A stretch of 64,000 bases of DNA, from positions 620,001 to 684,000 of the forward strand of contig JADKIA010000003.1 of assembly GCA_016721465.1 (NCBI GenBank). The letters are read 5' to 3'. The position numbers and the translations under genes are program-made. The notes beneath the pieces are model-generated. The model was not told the origin of the DNA. It ran no database searches and saw nothing but the letters and a program-made list of their open reading frames with translations. Source of the DNA: Ideonella sp. (GTDB lineage Bacteria; Pseudomonadota; Gammaproteobacteria; Burkholderiales; Burkholderiaceae_C). The stretch's first letter is position 1. The number at the start of each line of letters is the position of its first letter. This document shows positions 31,008 through 44,068 of this stretch, piece by piece.

Positions 31008-31802
31008 TCATGCTTTGAAGTCCAGCATGGCCTGCACCAGTTGGCGCAGCAGCGGCTGCACCTGGGCGGCGCGCTCATCGTCCCAGGCAAACGGTGGCGC
31101 CTCGTGCATGTAGGTGGACCAGCACATCTCCAACTGCACCGCGTGGATGCCCTGCCCGGGCCGCCCGTAGTGGCGCGTGATGTGCCCGCCCTTGAAGCGG
31201 CCATCGGTGATGTGCGTGTAGCGCAGCTGCCCGGCCAGCACCCGGCTGAGCGCGTCGCGCAGCGAAGGGGCGCAGCTCTGGCCGGCGGCGGTGCCCAGGT
31301 TCAGGTCCCAGAGCTTGCCTTCGAACAGCCAGGGCAGTTGGCTCTTGATGCTGTGGCCGTCGAACAGCACCGCGTGGCCGTGCTCGCCGCGCAGCCGGTC
31401 GAGCTCGGCGCGCAGGGCCTCGTGGTAGGGCCGCCAGTGGGTTTGAACGCGCTGTGTCACCTCGGCCTCGTCGGGTGCCTGGCCTTCGAGGTACAGCGGC
31501 TCGCCGGTGAAGAAGTGCGTCGGGCACAGCTCGGTGTTGTTGGCGCCCGGATACATGGGCGCGTTCTCGGGCGGACGGTTCAGGTCGACCACGTAGCGGC
31601 TGTGTCGCGGCACCAGCACCGAGGCGCCCATTTCGCGGGCGAAGGCGTACAGGCGCGCCAGGTGCCAATCGGTGTCTTCCACGTCGAGTGCCCGCGGCTG
31701 ATAACGTGGCTTGAGCGCGTCCGGAATGTGCGTGCCGACATGCGGCAGGCTCAGCAGAAGGGGCCGCGTGCCACGGTGCAAGCTGTAGATGTCGTCGTTC
31801 AT
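31008..31802 (-). CDS. hutG: N-formylglutamate deformylase
   Basis: 264-residue zinc amidohydrolase releasing formate and glutamate, the last step of the pathway. Family features are LLLSLPHVGTHIPDAL, VEDTDWHLARLYAFA, HSRYVVDLNRPPENAPMYPG, VLFDGHSIKSQLPWLFEGKLWDLNLGT and VQLEMCWSTYMHE. The ATG overlaps the hutI stop by 4 bases (ATGA), so HutI and HutG are coupled. Length is normal. Confidence 0.96.
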   Translation of the reverse strand: MNDDIYSLHRGTRPLLLSLPHVGTHIPDALKPRYQPRALDVEDTDWHLARLYAFAREMGASVLVPRHSRYVVDLNRPPENAPMYPGANNTELCPTHFFTGEPLYLEGQAPDEAEVTQRVQTHWRPYHEALRAELDRLRGEHGHAVLFDGHSIKSQLPWLFEGKLWDLNLGTAAGQSCAPSLRDALSRVLAGQLRYTHITDGRFKGGHITRHYGRPGQGIHAVQLEMCWSTYMHEAPPFAWDDERAAQVQPLLRQLVQAMLDFKA

Positions 31803-33025
31803 GGAGTGACCTCGACGCCCGCGCGCACCACGCGCAGGCAGGGGTTGTGGCCGAACCAGTAGGCCAGTTCGCGCGGGTGGTCCAGCCCGTAGACCGCGAA
31901 GTCGGCCTGCAGGCCGACCTGCAACTGCCCCAGGCGATCCTGCAGGCCGAGCGCACGCGCGGCATGGCGTGTGACCCCCAGCAGTGCTTCCTCGGGCGTG
32001 AGACGGAACAAGGTGCAGGCCATGTTCAGCATCAGCAGCAGCGACAGCCCCGGTGAAGAGCCCGGGTTGTGGTCGCTGGCGATGGCGATGGGCACGCCGG
32101 CGGCGCGCAACGCGGCCAACGGCGGCAGCCTGGTTTCGCGCAGGAAGTAGAAGGCGCCGGGCAGCAGCACGGCCACCGTGCCGGCGGCGGCCAGGGCCTG
32201 CACGCCGGCGTCGTCCAGGTGCTCCAGGTGGTCGCAGGACAAGGCCTGGAACTGCGCCGCCAGCTCGCAGCCGTGCTGGTTGCTCAACTGCTCGGCATGC
32301 AGCTTCACCGGCAGGCCCAGCGCCTTGGCGGCCTCGAACATGCGCCGGGTCTGCGCCGGCGTGAAACCGATGTCGTCGCAGAACGCGTCCACCGCATCGA
32401 CCAGGCCCTGCGCATGCAGCGCGGGCAGCCAGGCGCAGGCGGCCTCGATGTAGTCGTCGGGCCGCCCGGCGAACTCGGGCGGCAGCGCATGGGCGCCCAG
32501 GCTGGTGCAGCGCACGGTGAGGGGCAGCTCATGCGCCAGCAGGCGCGCGATGCGCAGGCAGCGCGCTTCGTGCTCGGCCGACAAGCCGTAGCCCGACTTC
32601 ACTTCGATCGTGGTCACGCCCTCGGCCATCAGTGCCAGCGCGCGTTGCCGGGCGCCGGACCACAGCTCACCGTCGCTGGCCGCGCGCGTGGCCGCCACGG
32701 TGGAGCGGATGCCGCCGCCGGCGCGCGCGATCTCGTCGTAGCTGGCGCCCTGCAGGCGCAACTCGAACTCGTTGGCACGCTGGCCGCCATAGACCAGGTG
32801 GGTGTGGCAATCGACCAGGCCGGGTGTGACGAGGGCGCCGCCCAGGTCGTGCTCGTGGGCCGATGCCTTGGCCAGTGCGGCGGGGAGCTTGGCGTCCGGC
32901 CCCAGCCATTTGATGCAGTCGCCCTCGGTGACGAGGCTGCCGTGCTCGATCAGGCCCCAGGCCGCGCCCGTGGCCATGCTGGCGATGCGGGCGTGGCGCC
33001 AGAGTTGAAGCGGTGGTGGGCTCAT
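31799..33025 (-). CDS. hutI: Imidazolonepropionase
   Basis: 408-residue amidohydrolase that opens 4-imidazolone-5-propionate to N-formimidoylglutamate. The metal ligands are visible: VDCHTHLVYGG (His74, His76), KLHAEQLSNQHG (His243) and IASDHNPGSSP (Asp318). The GYGLSAEHEARCLRI and IEVKSGYGLS blocks are family hallmarks. Start ATG 33025; longer frames run into the hutD gene. It is separated from hutD by 16 bases and overlaps hutG. Confidence 0.96.
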   Translation of the reverse strand: MSPPPLQLWRHARIASMATGAAWGLIEHGSLVTEGDCIKWLGPDAKLPAALAKASAHEHDLGGALVTPGLVDCHTHLVYGGQRANEFELRLQGASYDEIARAGGGIRSTVAATRAASDGELWSGARQRALALMAEGVTTIEVKSGYGLSAEHEARCLRIARLLAHELPLTVRCTSLGAHALPPEFAGRPDDYIEAACAWLPALHAQGLVDAVDAFCDDIGFTPAQTRRMFEAAKALGLPVKLHAEQLSNQHGCELAAQFQALSCDHLEHLDDAGVQALAAAGTVAVLLPGAFYFLRETRLPPLAALRAAGVPIAIASDHNPGSSPGLSLLLMLNMACTLFRLTPEEALLGVTRHAARALGLQDRLGQLQVGLQADFAVYGLDHPRELAYWFGHNPCLRVVRAGVEVTP

Positions 33026-33041
33026 GCGGCGGCGCGCGGCG

Positions 33042-33626
33042 TCATGTGCCGGTACGGGGTGAAAAGTCCATCCACCAGGCCAGCGTCGTGCTGTTCGCGT
33101 CGGCAACGCGCCAGCGCTGATGGGCCGCGTGGGTGCTGACCACCAGGGCCCAGGCGGGCACACGGGCGGCGTCGGCATCGTCGATCTGCAGGGTGAGCGG
33201 CACCGTGGTGAACAAGGCGCGCAGTGGCGCGGAGCTGATCCATTCGGCATCAGCGTCCACGCGCAGCATCTGCGTGCGGCCGGCGGCGCGTTGGCCCATC
33301 AGGTTCAGGTCGCGCGTGGGGCCGCCTTGCAGGCTGCAGGCCGGCGCGGCGGCGCCGTCGAAGTGCATGGGCGGGGTGTCGGTGCGGACGGAATGCTTGT
33401 GGGCACCCAGGTGCAGCACCACGCCATCGCCTTCGGCCACGGCGAACCAACGGTCCACACCAGGGAAGGCAGAAAACGGGCCGTCGGTCCTGATCTCGGC
33501 CACGCTGATGCGCAGTTGCCAGGGTCCGGCCCCAGGCCAGGTGAACAGCTCCTGCGTGGTGCCACCGCCGTTGCGCCAGGCCTGGGCGGGCACCTGGTCG
33601 ACGCGGATCAGCGACAGGCCGGTCAT
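33042..33626 (-). CDS. hutD: HutD family protein
   Basis: 194-residue cupin-like protein. VDQVPAQAWRNGGGTTQELFTWP, FSAFPGVDRWFAVAEGDGVVLHL and CSLQGGPTRDLNLM are the HutD signatures. It is not an enzyme of the pathway; HutD of Pseudomonas fluorescens has been proposed to limit hut expression, perhaps by binding formylglutamate. The ATG overlaps the hutC stop by 4 bases, so regulator and HutD are coupled. Confidence 0.94.
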   Translation of the reverse strand: MTGLSLIRVDQVPAQAWRNGGGTTQELFTWPGAGPWQLRISVAEIRTDGPFSAFPGVDRWFAVAEGDGVVLHLGAHKHSVRTDTPPMHFDGAAAPACSLQGGPTRDLNLMGQRAAGRTQMLRVDADAEWISSAPLRALFTTVPLTLQIDDADAARVPAWALVVSTHAAHQRWRVADANSTTLAWWMDFSPRTGT

Positions 33627-34369
33627 GGCTGAAACTCCCCTTGCAGTGTGTAGCGCGCACCGGGCTGCACCAGGCGAGCGATGGTGATCGCGGCGCTGCG
33701 GGTGAAGGTGCGGCGCACCACGATCAGGCAGGGGTCCTCGGCGGCAATGCCCAACAACCTGGCCTCTTGCGCCGTGGGCAGCGCGGCCTCGATCGAATAC
33801 TGGGCGCGCCACAGGGCGGTCACCTCGAACAGGTGGTGCGTTGGCGTGGTGCGGGTGAAATCCACCTGCAGATAGGCGGGCGCGCAGGCGGGGTTGACAT
33901 AGCGGTCCTCGCACTGCAGCGGCACGCCGTTCTCGTGGTGCACGATGAGGCTGTGGAACACGCGAGCGCCCGGGGCCAAGCCGAGCTGCAGCGCAAGCGC
34001 GGCAGTGGCCTTTTCCTCGCATTGCAGGTGAACCACGGCGTGGTGTTGGTGGCCGCGCTCGACGATCTCTTCGTGCAGATCGCGAATCGTGAGGGTGGAG
34101 GCCACCCGGTGCAGGGCCGCCGCAAAGGTGCCCACGCCCTGCAGGCGTGTGACCAGGCCTTCGGCCTGCAGCTCGCGGATGGCGCGGTTCACCGTCATGC
34201 GGCTCACGCCGAACTGCGCCACCAGCGCGGCTTCGGAAGGCATCAGCTCGCCCGGGGCCCAGCGCCCGGCCGCCAGACCGTCCTTCAGGTGCTGCTTGAC
34301 CTGCTGAAACGGTGCCAGCGTGACGGTGGACGGCGCTGCGCCCACCAGAACGACATCAGGGGAAACCAT
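33623..34369 (-). CDS. hutC: Histidine utilization repressor (GntR/HutC family)
   Basis: 248 residues. The winged helix-turn-helix is at about 20-85 (FQQVKQHLKDGLAAGRW, then SEAALVAQFGVSRMTVNRAIRELQAEGLVTRLQGVGTF). A UTRA effector domain follows at about 98-240 (IRDLHEEIVERGHQH to the C-terminus), which in HutC binds urocanate. It is the first gene of the minus-strand arm (hutC-D-I-G-F), diverging from hutU with 73 bases between starts. A perfect palindrome in that gap is the likely operator, giving autoregulation plus control of hutUH. Confidence 0.96.
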   Translation of the reverse strand: MVSPDVVLVGAAPSTVTLAPFQQVKQHLKDGLAAGRWAPGELMPSEAALVAQFGVSRMTVNRAIRELQAEGLVTRLQGVGTFAAALHRVASTLTIRDLHEEIVERGHQHHAVVHLQCEEKATAALALQLGLAPGARVFHSLIVHHENGVPLQCEDRYVNPACAPAYLQVDFTRTTPTHHLFEVTALWRAQYSIEAALPTAQEARLLGIAAEDPCLIVVRRTFTRSAAITIARLVQPGARYTLQGEFQP

Positions 34370-34377
34370 GGTGCGAT

Positions 34378-34409
34378 GCTACTTGTCTGCACTTGTCTAG
34401 ACAAGTAGA
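34378..34409. promoter_or_regulatory. HutC operator in the divergent hutC-hutU region
   Basis: ACTTGTCTAGACAAGT (34391-34406) is a perfect 16-base palindrome. A further ACTTGTC half-site precedes it at 34381-34387, and CTACTTGT (34378-34385) pairs with ACAAGTAG (34401-34408) as a wider dyad. Known HutC sites in Pseudomonas have the form CTTGTNNNNACAAG, which this matches. It is 36 bases before hutU and 21 before hutC, so one bound repressor could block both promoters. Confidence 0.9.
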
Positions 34410-34442
34410 GTGCAACCCTGACCCGTTTGAACCGAGCCGCCC

Positions 34443-36130
<1,688 letters not shown>

Positions 36131-36131
<1 letters not shown>

Positions 36132-37669
36132 TGCTGGTCCGACCTGGCGCCCTGTCGCTCGATCAGCTGCAAGCCATCCACGCCGGGGGCCACACCCTGG
36201 TGATGGACCCTGCCGCGTTGCCGAACATCCTGGCCAGCGCGGCGGTCGTGAAGCGCGCCGCCGAGGGTCAGGCTCCCGTGTATGGCGTGAACACAGGTTT
36301 TGGCAAGCTCGCCTCCACGCGCATCAGCGAAGCCGACCTGGCCACGCTGCAGCTCAATCTGATCCGTTCGCACAGCGTGGGCGTTGGCAAGCCGCTGGCG
36401 GCGCCGGTGATGCGGCTGATGCTGGCGCTCAAGGCCGCCAGCCTGGCGCGCGGCTACTCGGGCGTGCGCCCGGTCATCATCGACACGCTGCTCGCCGTGG
36501 CCAATGCGGGCCTCGTGCCCTTCGTGCCCAGCCAGGGCTCGGTGGGCGCCTCGGGCGATCTGGCGCCGCTGGCGCACATGACGCTGGCGCTGATCGGCGA
36601 GGGCGAGTTCGTGGTCGATGGCCAGCGCCAGCCGGCCGCTCCGGTGCTGGCGCAGCACGGCATCGCGCCGCTGCAGCTCGCGGCCAAGGAAGGCCTGGCG
36701 CTGATCAACGGCACACAGACCTCCACCGCGCTGGCGCTGCATGCGCTGTTCTGCGCCGAGCCGGTGCTGGAATCGGCGCTGGTGGTGGGCGCGCTGACGG
36801 TGGATGCCGCGCGCGGCAGCGATGGCCCCTTCGACGAGCGCATCCACGCGCTGCGCGGCCAGCCCGGCCAGATCGACGTGGCGCGCTACTACCGCGCGCT
36901 GCTGCAGGGCAGCGCCATTCGCGCATCGCATGCCGAGCATGACGACCGCGTGCAAGACCCGTACTGCCTGCGCTGCCAACCGCAGGTGGTGGGGGCCTGC
37001 CTGGACCAGCTGCGCCACTGCGCCACCGTGCTGCTGCGCGAGGCCAATGCCGTCACCGACAATCCCTTGGTCTTTGCCGAAGACGGCGCGATGGTCTCGG
37101 GTGGCAATTTTCATGCGGAGCCGGTGGCGCTGGCCGCCGACGCCATGGCCGTGGCCATCGCCGAGATCGGCGCCATCGCCGAGCGCCGCATCGCCATGCT
37201 GATCGACGCCAGCGTCTCGCGCCTGCCGCCCTTCCTCACCGCCGATGCGGGGCTGAACTCGGGCTTCATGATTGCGCATGTCACGGCCGCGTCCCTGGCC
37301 AGCGAGAACAAGTCGCTGGCGCACCCGGCCAGTGTCGATTCGCTGCCCACCTCGGCCAACCAGGAGGACCATGTGTCGATGGCCACCTTCGCGGCGCGGC
37401 GGCTGCAGGCCATGATTCGCAACACCGCGCACATCCTGGGCATCGAATTGCTGGCGGCGGGGCAGGGCATTGACTTCCTGCGGCCGCTGGCCAGCAGCAC
37501 CGCTCTGGAACAAGCCCATGCACTGTTGCGTGCGCAATGCCCCTCGGTGGAGCGTGATCGCTACCTGGCGCCCGACATCGAGCGGGCCACGAGCCTGGTG
37601 ACGGGTGGTGCGCTGTCGCAGGTGTTTCGTACCCTGCCGGGTCTGCCCACGCTGTGGCTGCCGGGTTGA
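36131..37669 (+). CDS. hutH: Histidine ammonia-lyase
   Basis: 512 residues. The enzyme removes ammonia from histidine to give urocanate. The MIO cofactor triad Ala-Ser-Gly is at 140-142 in GSVGASGDLAPLAHM, and the catalytic tyrosine is in VYGVNTGFGKLA (Tyr51). Other conserved segments are NLIRSHSVGVGKPL, INGTQTSTALAL, QDPYCLRCQPQVVGA, EANAVTDNPLVF and SADQED-type SANQEDHVSM. The start ATG is shared with the hutU stop. It ends 23 bases before the convergent DUF4399 gene. Confidence 0.97.
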
Positions 37670-37692
37670 ATGCGCGTGTGCACCGACTGGGG

Positions 37693-38610
37693 TCAGATGG
37701 CCTCTTGGCCAACCACCCGAACGGGAAGCTCGTGGGGCGGCAACAGGTCGACGCCGCGGTCGTCCACAAAGCGCAGGCGCAGCAGATGATGGCCCTGGCC
37801 GCTGAACACATTCAACTGCGTCGCACCATTGACCAGGTCCGCATGCTTGACCAGGCGCTGCGGCGAGCCCGTGTAGACGTCGACGACGAAATGCCCCGTC
37901 TTGGCCTTGCCCACACCGCGTGCACATACGCCGAAGCCATCGATGCCCAGACGCAGGTTGAAGGGGCTGACCAAGGGTTCGTCGGCGCGCACGTTGGCGA
38001 AGTGCAGGGGTTCATCGGGCGGCCTGGGGCGCGACAGCTCGTCTTGGTACCAACGGGCACAACTGGCCTCGAACCGATCGGCCTCGACCTTGGGCCGTGG
38101 CGTCGTGCTGCGCGCGCCACGCACGTTGACGGTGAGTTCCGGGCTGTACACAAAGAACGGTCGGTGCTCGTGATCGGCGAACAGCAGGCGCAAACTGTGT
38201 CGTCCGGGCGGCAGGTCGACCAGTGTCGACGTCTGCCCGCCGCCAAAGTGCCGGTGCTGGGCATCGAATGGCAGTTTGTCGGTGATGGCCAGCGGCAGGG
38301 TCTTGTCGATCAGGATGTGGTGGTGGCCCGTTCCTTGCAGCTGGATGCCGGCCGGCGCGACGCCCATGCCGCGGACCGCGAACTGCACCAGGAAGGGCGA
38401 CACCACCTCCTGACCATTGCGCAGGTTGGAGAAGTCCACGGCGGTGGGGTCGCGCAGATTGACCTTGGTGCGTTCGCGCGTGTACTGGAGCCAGCAGCGC
38501 CGATCGGCTTCGTTCTCGGGCAACGGGGCCGCCTGTACGCCCAATGCGCCAACCAACACCAACAAGGTTCCGGCCCAAGCCATGACCCGCAGACCTATCG
38601 TTACTGCCAT
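37693..38610 (-). CDS. Secreted protein with two DUF4399 domains
   Basis: 305 residues, signal peptide ending near LGVQAAP. The first DUF4399 unit (about 66-165) has VVSPFLVQFAVRGMGVAPAGI, TGHHHILID, and LPPGRHSLRLLFADHEHRPF. The second (about 210-300) repeats the plan: LVSPFNLRLGIDGFGVCARGV, KTGHFVVDVYTG, and GHHLLRLRFVDDRGVDLLPP. The second copy lost the HHH cluster of the first. Function of the family is unknown; the beta-rich, His-containing pattern suggests a periplasmic binding fold. It diverges from the ABC importer at 38699. ATG 38610 gives the best signal peptide. Confidence 0.82.
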   Translation of the reverse strand: MAVTIGLRVMAWAGTLLVLVGALGVQAAPLPENEADRRCWLQYTRERTKVNLRDPTAVDFSNLRNGQEVVSPFLVQFAVRGMGVAPAGIQLQGTGHHHILIDKTLPLAITDKLPFDAQHRHFGGGQTSTLVDLPPGRHSLRLLFADHEHRPFFVYSPELTVNVRGARSTTPRPKVEADRFEASCARWYQDELSRPRPPDEPLHFANVRADEPLVSPFNLRLGIDGFGVCARGVGKAKTGHFVVDVYTGSPQRLVKHADLVNGATQLNVFSGQGHHLLRLRFVDDRGVDLLPPHELPVRVVGQEAI

Positions 38611-38630
38611 TGCCTCGCCCCTGCTCGCCA

Positions 38631-38655
38631 TTGAGAATTGCCGCTCAATTGTCGC
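38631..38655. promoter_or_regulatory. Dyad and direct repeat in the DUF4399/ABC divergent promoter region
   Basis: TTGAG-N8-CTCAA (38631-38648) forms a dyad overlapped by a direct repeat, AATTGCCGC (38636-38644) and AATTGTCGC (38647-38655). This 88-base gap is notably AT-rich against its surroundings and must hold both promoters. No clear -35/-10 pair stands out, so a regulator site is only a possibility. Confidence 0.3.
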
Positions 38656-38698
38656 CTTACCGTTGTTACCAACTCTTTCCAATCTTAGGACATTTGCC

Positions 38699-39646
38699 AT
38701 GAATTACCGGACGCTCGCTCTGATCACCATGTGTGCCTGCTCGATGGCCGCACACGCGCAGGAAACCAAGATCGCCATCGGCATCTCCGGCTGGACCGGC
38801 TTTGCGCCGCTGACGCTGGCCAAGGAGGCCGGTCTGTTCAAGAAGCATGGTCTCGACGTCAGCATCAAGAAGATCCCGCAGAAGGACCGCCACCTGGCCA
38901 TCGCCAGCGGCGACATCCAATGCGCTGCCACCACGGTGGAAACCTGGGTCGCCTGGAACGCGGCCGGCGTGACCACCACGCAGATCTTCCAGCTCGACAA
39001 GAGCTATGGCGCCGACGGCATGGTGGTCAAGCCCGGCATCGCGAAGATCGCCGACCTGAAGGGCAAGACCGTGGCCGCCAGTGCGCCGGGCACCTCGCCG
39101 TACTTCGGCCTGGCCTGGATGCTGGCCAAGAACGGCCTGAGCATCAAGGACGTCAAGGTCGTCAACCTGGAGCCTCAGGCCGCCGCCAACGCGATGATCG
39201 CCGGCACCGAAGGCATCGACGCGGCCATGACCTACGAGCCCTATCTGGGCGCCGTGCGCGCCAAGCCCGAGGCCGGCAAGATCATCGCCACCACGCTGGA
39301 CTACCCGATGGTGATGGACACCGTGGGCTGCACGCCCAAGTTCCTGGCCGACAACCCGAAGGCCGCCAAGGCCATGGCCAATGCCTACTTCGACGCGCTG
39401 GACATGATCAAGGCCGAGCCGAAGAAGAGCTTCGAGATCATGGGCGCCGACGTCAAGCAAAGCGGCGAGGCCTTCGAGAAGAGCGCCGCTTACCTGCGCT
39501 GGCAGGACCGCGCGGCGAACCAGAAGTTCTTCTCGGGTGAGCACGCGCAGTTCAGCAAGGAGGCGGCTGATCTGCTGCTTTCTGCCGGCATCATCAAGCA
39601 GATCCCCGACCTGTCCAAGCTGGCCGACCCGCGCTTCGTGAAATGA
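38699..39646 (+). CDS. NitT/TauT-type ABC importer binding protein
   Basis: 315 residues, signal peptide ending AAHAQ. Type-2 periplasmic fold: TKIAIGISGWTGFAPLTLAKEAGLFKKHGLDV opens the domain, followed by IASGDIQCAATTVETWVAWNAAG, IADLKGKTVAASAPGTSPYFGLAWML and EGIDAAMTYEPYLGAV. This is the pattern of SsuA/TauA/ThiY-like proteins that bind sulfonates, taurine, nitrate or pyrimidines; the ligand cannot be read from sequence. It is the first gene of an importer operon with the permease and ATPase that follow. A GC-rich palindromic element lies right after the stop. Confidence 0.92.
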   Translation: MNYRTLALITMCACSMAAHAQETKIAIGISGWTGFAPLTLAKEAGLFKKHGLDVSIKKIPQKDRHLAIASGDIQCAATTVETWVAWNAAGVTTTQIFQLDKSYGADGMVVKPGIAKIADLKGKTVAASAPGTSPYFGLAWMLAKNGLSIKDVKVVNLEPQAAANAMIAGTEGIDAAMTYEPYLGAVRAKPEAGKIIATTLDYPMVMDTVGCTPKFLADNPKAAKAMANAYFDALDMIKAEPKKSFEIMGADVKQSGEAFEKSAAYLRWQDRAANQKFFSGEHAQFSKEAADLLLSAGIIKQIPDLSKLADPRFVK

Positions 39647-39651
39647 CCCAC

Positions 39652-39728
39652 CCCCGGAGCGGGCTTCGCCCGCCTCGCCCTCAAGGGGGCAACGCCTGCG
39701 GCCCGGCAAGGCCGGTTCCGCGGTGTTT
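39652..39728 (+). repeat. GC-rich intergenic palindrome cluster
   Basis: Between the binding-protein stop and the permease: CCCCGGAGCGGGC-TTC-GCCCGC (perfect 6-bp stem with 3-base loop at 39659-39673), then CCCTCAAGGGGG and GGCCCGGCAAGGCCGG. It ends in GGTTCCGCGGTGTTTGC. It resembles dispersed Burkholderiales intergenic repeats I know by sight, and could act as an mRNA stabiliser shaping the ratio of binding protein to permease. Confidence 0.55.
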
Positions 39729-39764
39729 GCTGGGTTCGCACCCTCTGCGCGGGACGGCCAGATC

Positions 39765-40544
39765 GTGAAACCATTGACTCCGGTGGCCTCGGGCGCACGC
39801 ATCGCGCTCGGCGTGTCCTTCTTCGTCGTCTTCGTGGCGCTTTGGTCGGTCGTCACCTTCGGCGGCCTGGTCAGCAAGACCTTCCTGGCCGACCCGGTGA
39901 TGATGCTGAAGTCGGGCTGGGTGCTGCTCAGCCAGATGGGTTTCGGCTGGGACATCGGCATGACGGTGTGGCGCGTGCTGGGCGGCTTCGTGCTGGCGGC
40001 CGCGCTGGCCCTGCCGCTGGGCGTGGCCATGGGCGCCTACAAGCCGATCGAGGCCTTCTTCGAGCCGTTCGTGTCGTTTGCGCGTTACCTGCCAGCCTCG
40101 GCCTTCATCCCGCTGCTGATCCTGTGGGCCGGCATTGGCGAGGCACAGAAGCTGGCGGTGATCTTCATCGGCAGCTTCTTCCAGTTGGTGCTGATGATCG
40201 CGGTGACCGTGGGCAACACCCGGCGTGATCTGGTGGAGGCGGCCTACACGCTGGGAGTGTCCGACCGCAACCTGATTCGGCGCGTGCTGATACCCGGGGC
40301 CGCGCCGGAAATCGCCGAGACCCTGCGCATGGTGCTGGGCTGGGCCTGGACCTATGTGATCGTGGCCGAGTTGATCGGTGCCTCCAGCGGCATCGGCCAC
40401 ATGATCACCGACAGCCAGGCGCTGCTGGCCACCGACCAGATCATCTTCGGCATCATCGTCATCGGCCTCATCGGGCTGGTGAGCGACCTGCTGTTCAAGT
40501 GGGCGAATCGGACCTTCTTCCCCTGGGCGCAGCTGGGTCGATGA
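39765..40544 (+). CDS. NitT/TauT-type ABC importer permease
   Basis: 259 residues from GTG 39765 with six hydrophobic segments. The EAA loop reads EAAYTLGVSDRNLIRRVLIPGAAPEIAETLRM, the ATPase contact site of binding-protein-dependent permeases. ARYLPASAFIPLLILWAGIGE and GWAWTYVIVAELIGASSGIGHMI are typical of the SsuC/TauC class. An upstream GTG at 39723 would add 14 residues but lies inside the palindromic element, so I prefer 39765. It partners the binding protein before and the ATPase after it. Confidence 0.9.
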   Translation: MKPLTPVASGARIALGVSFFVVFVALWSVVTFGGLVSKTFLADPVMMLKSGWVLLSQMGFGWDIGMTVWRVLGGFVLAAALALPLGVAMGAYKPIEAFFEPFVSFARYLPASAFIPLLILWAGIGEAQKLAVIFIGSFFQLVLMIAVTVGNTRRDLVEAAYTLGVSDRNLIRRVLIPGAAPEIAETLRMVLGWAWTYVIVAELIGASSGIGHMITDSQALLATDQIIFGIIVIGLIGLVSDLLFKWANRTFFPWAQLGR

Positions 40545-40559
40545 ACGGGCGGCAATGAC

Positions 40560-41351
40560 ATGAGTTCCAACCACATCCTGTCCGTGCGCGGCGTGTCCAA
40601 GCGCTTTCAGTCCCTGCATGGTGAGACCCTGGCGCTGCAGGCCACCGATCTCGACGTGGCCGAGAACGACTTCATCACCATCCTCGGCCCCAGCGGCTGC
40701 GGCAAGAGCACCTTGCTGCGCATCGTGGCCGGGCTGGACACGCAGACCACCGGCGAGGTGCAGCTGGACGGGCGGCGCATCGTGGGGCCGGGTGCCGACC
40801 GCGGCATGGTGTTCCAGAGCTACACGCTGTTTCCCTGGCTCACCGTGCGCGACAACGTCTGCTTCGGTCTGCGCGAGCGCGGCATGCCAAGGGCGCAGCA
40901 ACTCGAGGTGGCCGATGGCTACCTGGCCAAGGTCGGGCTGAAGGGCTTTGCCAAGCACTACCCGAAGCAACTGTCGGGCGGCATGCAGCAGCGAACGGCC
41001 CTGGCCCGGGCACTGGCCAACGACCCGCGCATGCTGCTGATGGACGAGCCCTTCGGTGCGCTGGACCACCAGACCCGCGAGCTGATGCAGGAGCTGCTGC
41101 TGGGCATCTGGGAGAGCGACCGCAAGACGGTGCTGTTCGTCACCCACGACATCGACGAGGCGGTGTTCATGGGCACGCGCGTGGTGGTGATGAGCGCGCG
41201 GCCCGGGCGCATCAAACTCGATCGCGTCGTGCCACTGGCCCACCCGCGCCACTACTCGATCAAGACCACACCCGATTTCGCGCAGCTGAAGGCCGAGCTG
41301 ACCGAGGCCGTGCGCGAGGAAGTACTGGCGGCGCAGGCGGCCAACGCCTGA
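40560..41351 (+). CDS. NitT/TauT-type ABC importer ATPase
   Basis: 263 residues: Walker A GPSGCGKST, Q-loop VFQSYTLFPWLTV, signature LSGGMQQRTALARALA, Walker B LLMDEPFGALDHQTR and switch His in LFVTHDIDEAVFMG. This is the SsuB/TauB class. It is the third gene of the importer operon, 15 bases behind the permease. The hut genes are nearby but no sequence link to histidine uptake is seen. Confidence 0.95.
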   Translation: MSSNHILSVRGVSKRFQSLHGETLALQATDLDVAENDFITILGPSGCGKSTLLRIVAGLDTQTTGEVQLDGRRIVGPGADRGMVFQSYTLFPWLTVRDNVCFGLRERGMPRAQQLEVADGYLAKVGLKGFAKHYPKQLSGGMQQRTALARALANDPRMLLMDEPFGALDHQTRELMQELLLGIWESDRKTVLFVTHDIDEAVFMGTRVVVMSARPGRIKLDRVVPLAHPRHYSIKTTPDFAQLKAELTEAVREEVLAAQAANA

Positions 41352-41381
41352 GCTGACGGGGGAAGCCGTCGCGCCAGGCGC

Positions 41382-44036
<2,655 letters not shown>

Positions 44037-44068
44037 TCTAGGCAGCCCCCATCGCCGCAGCAGGACGT

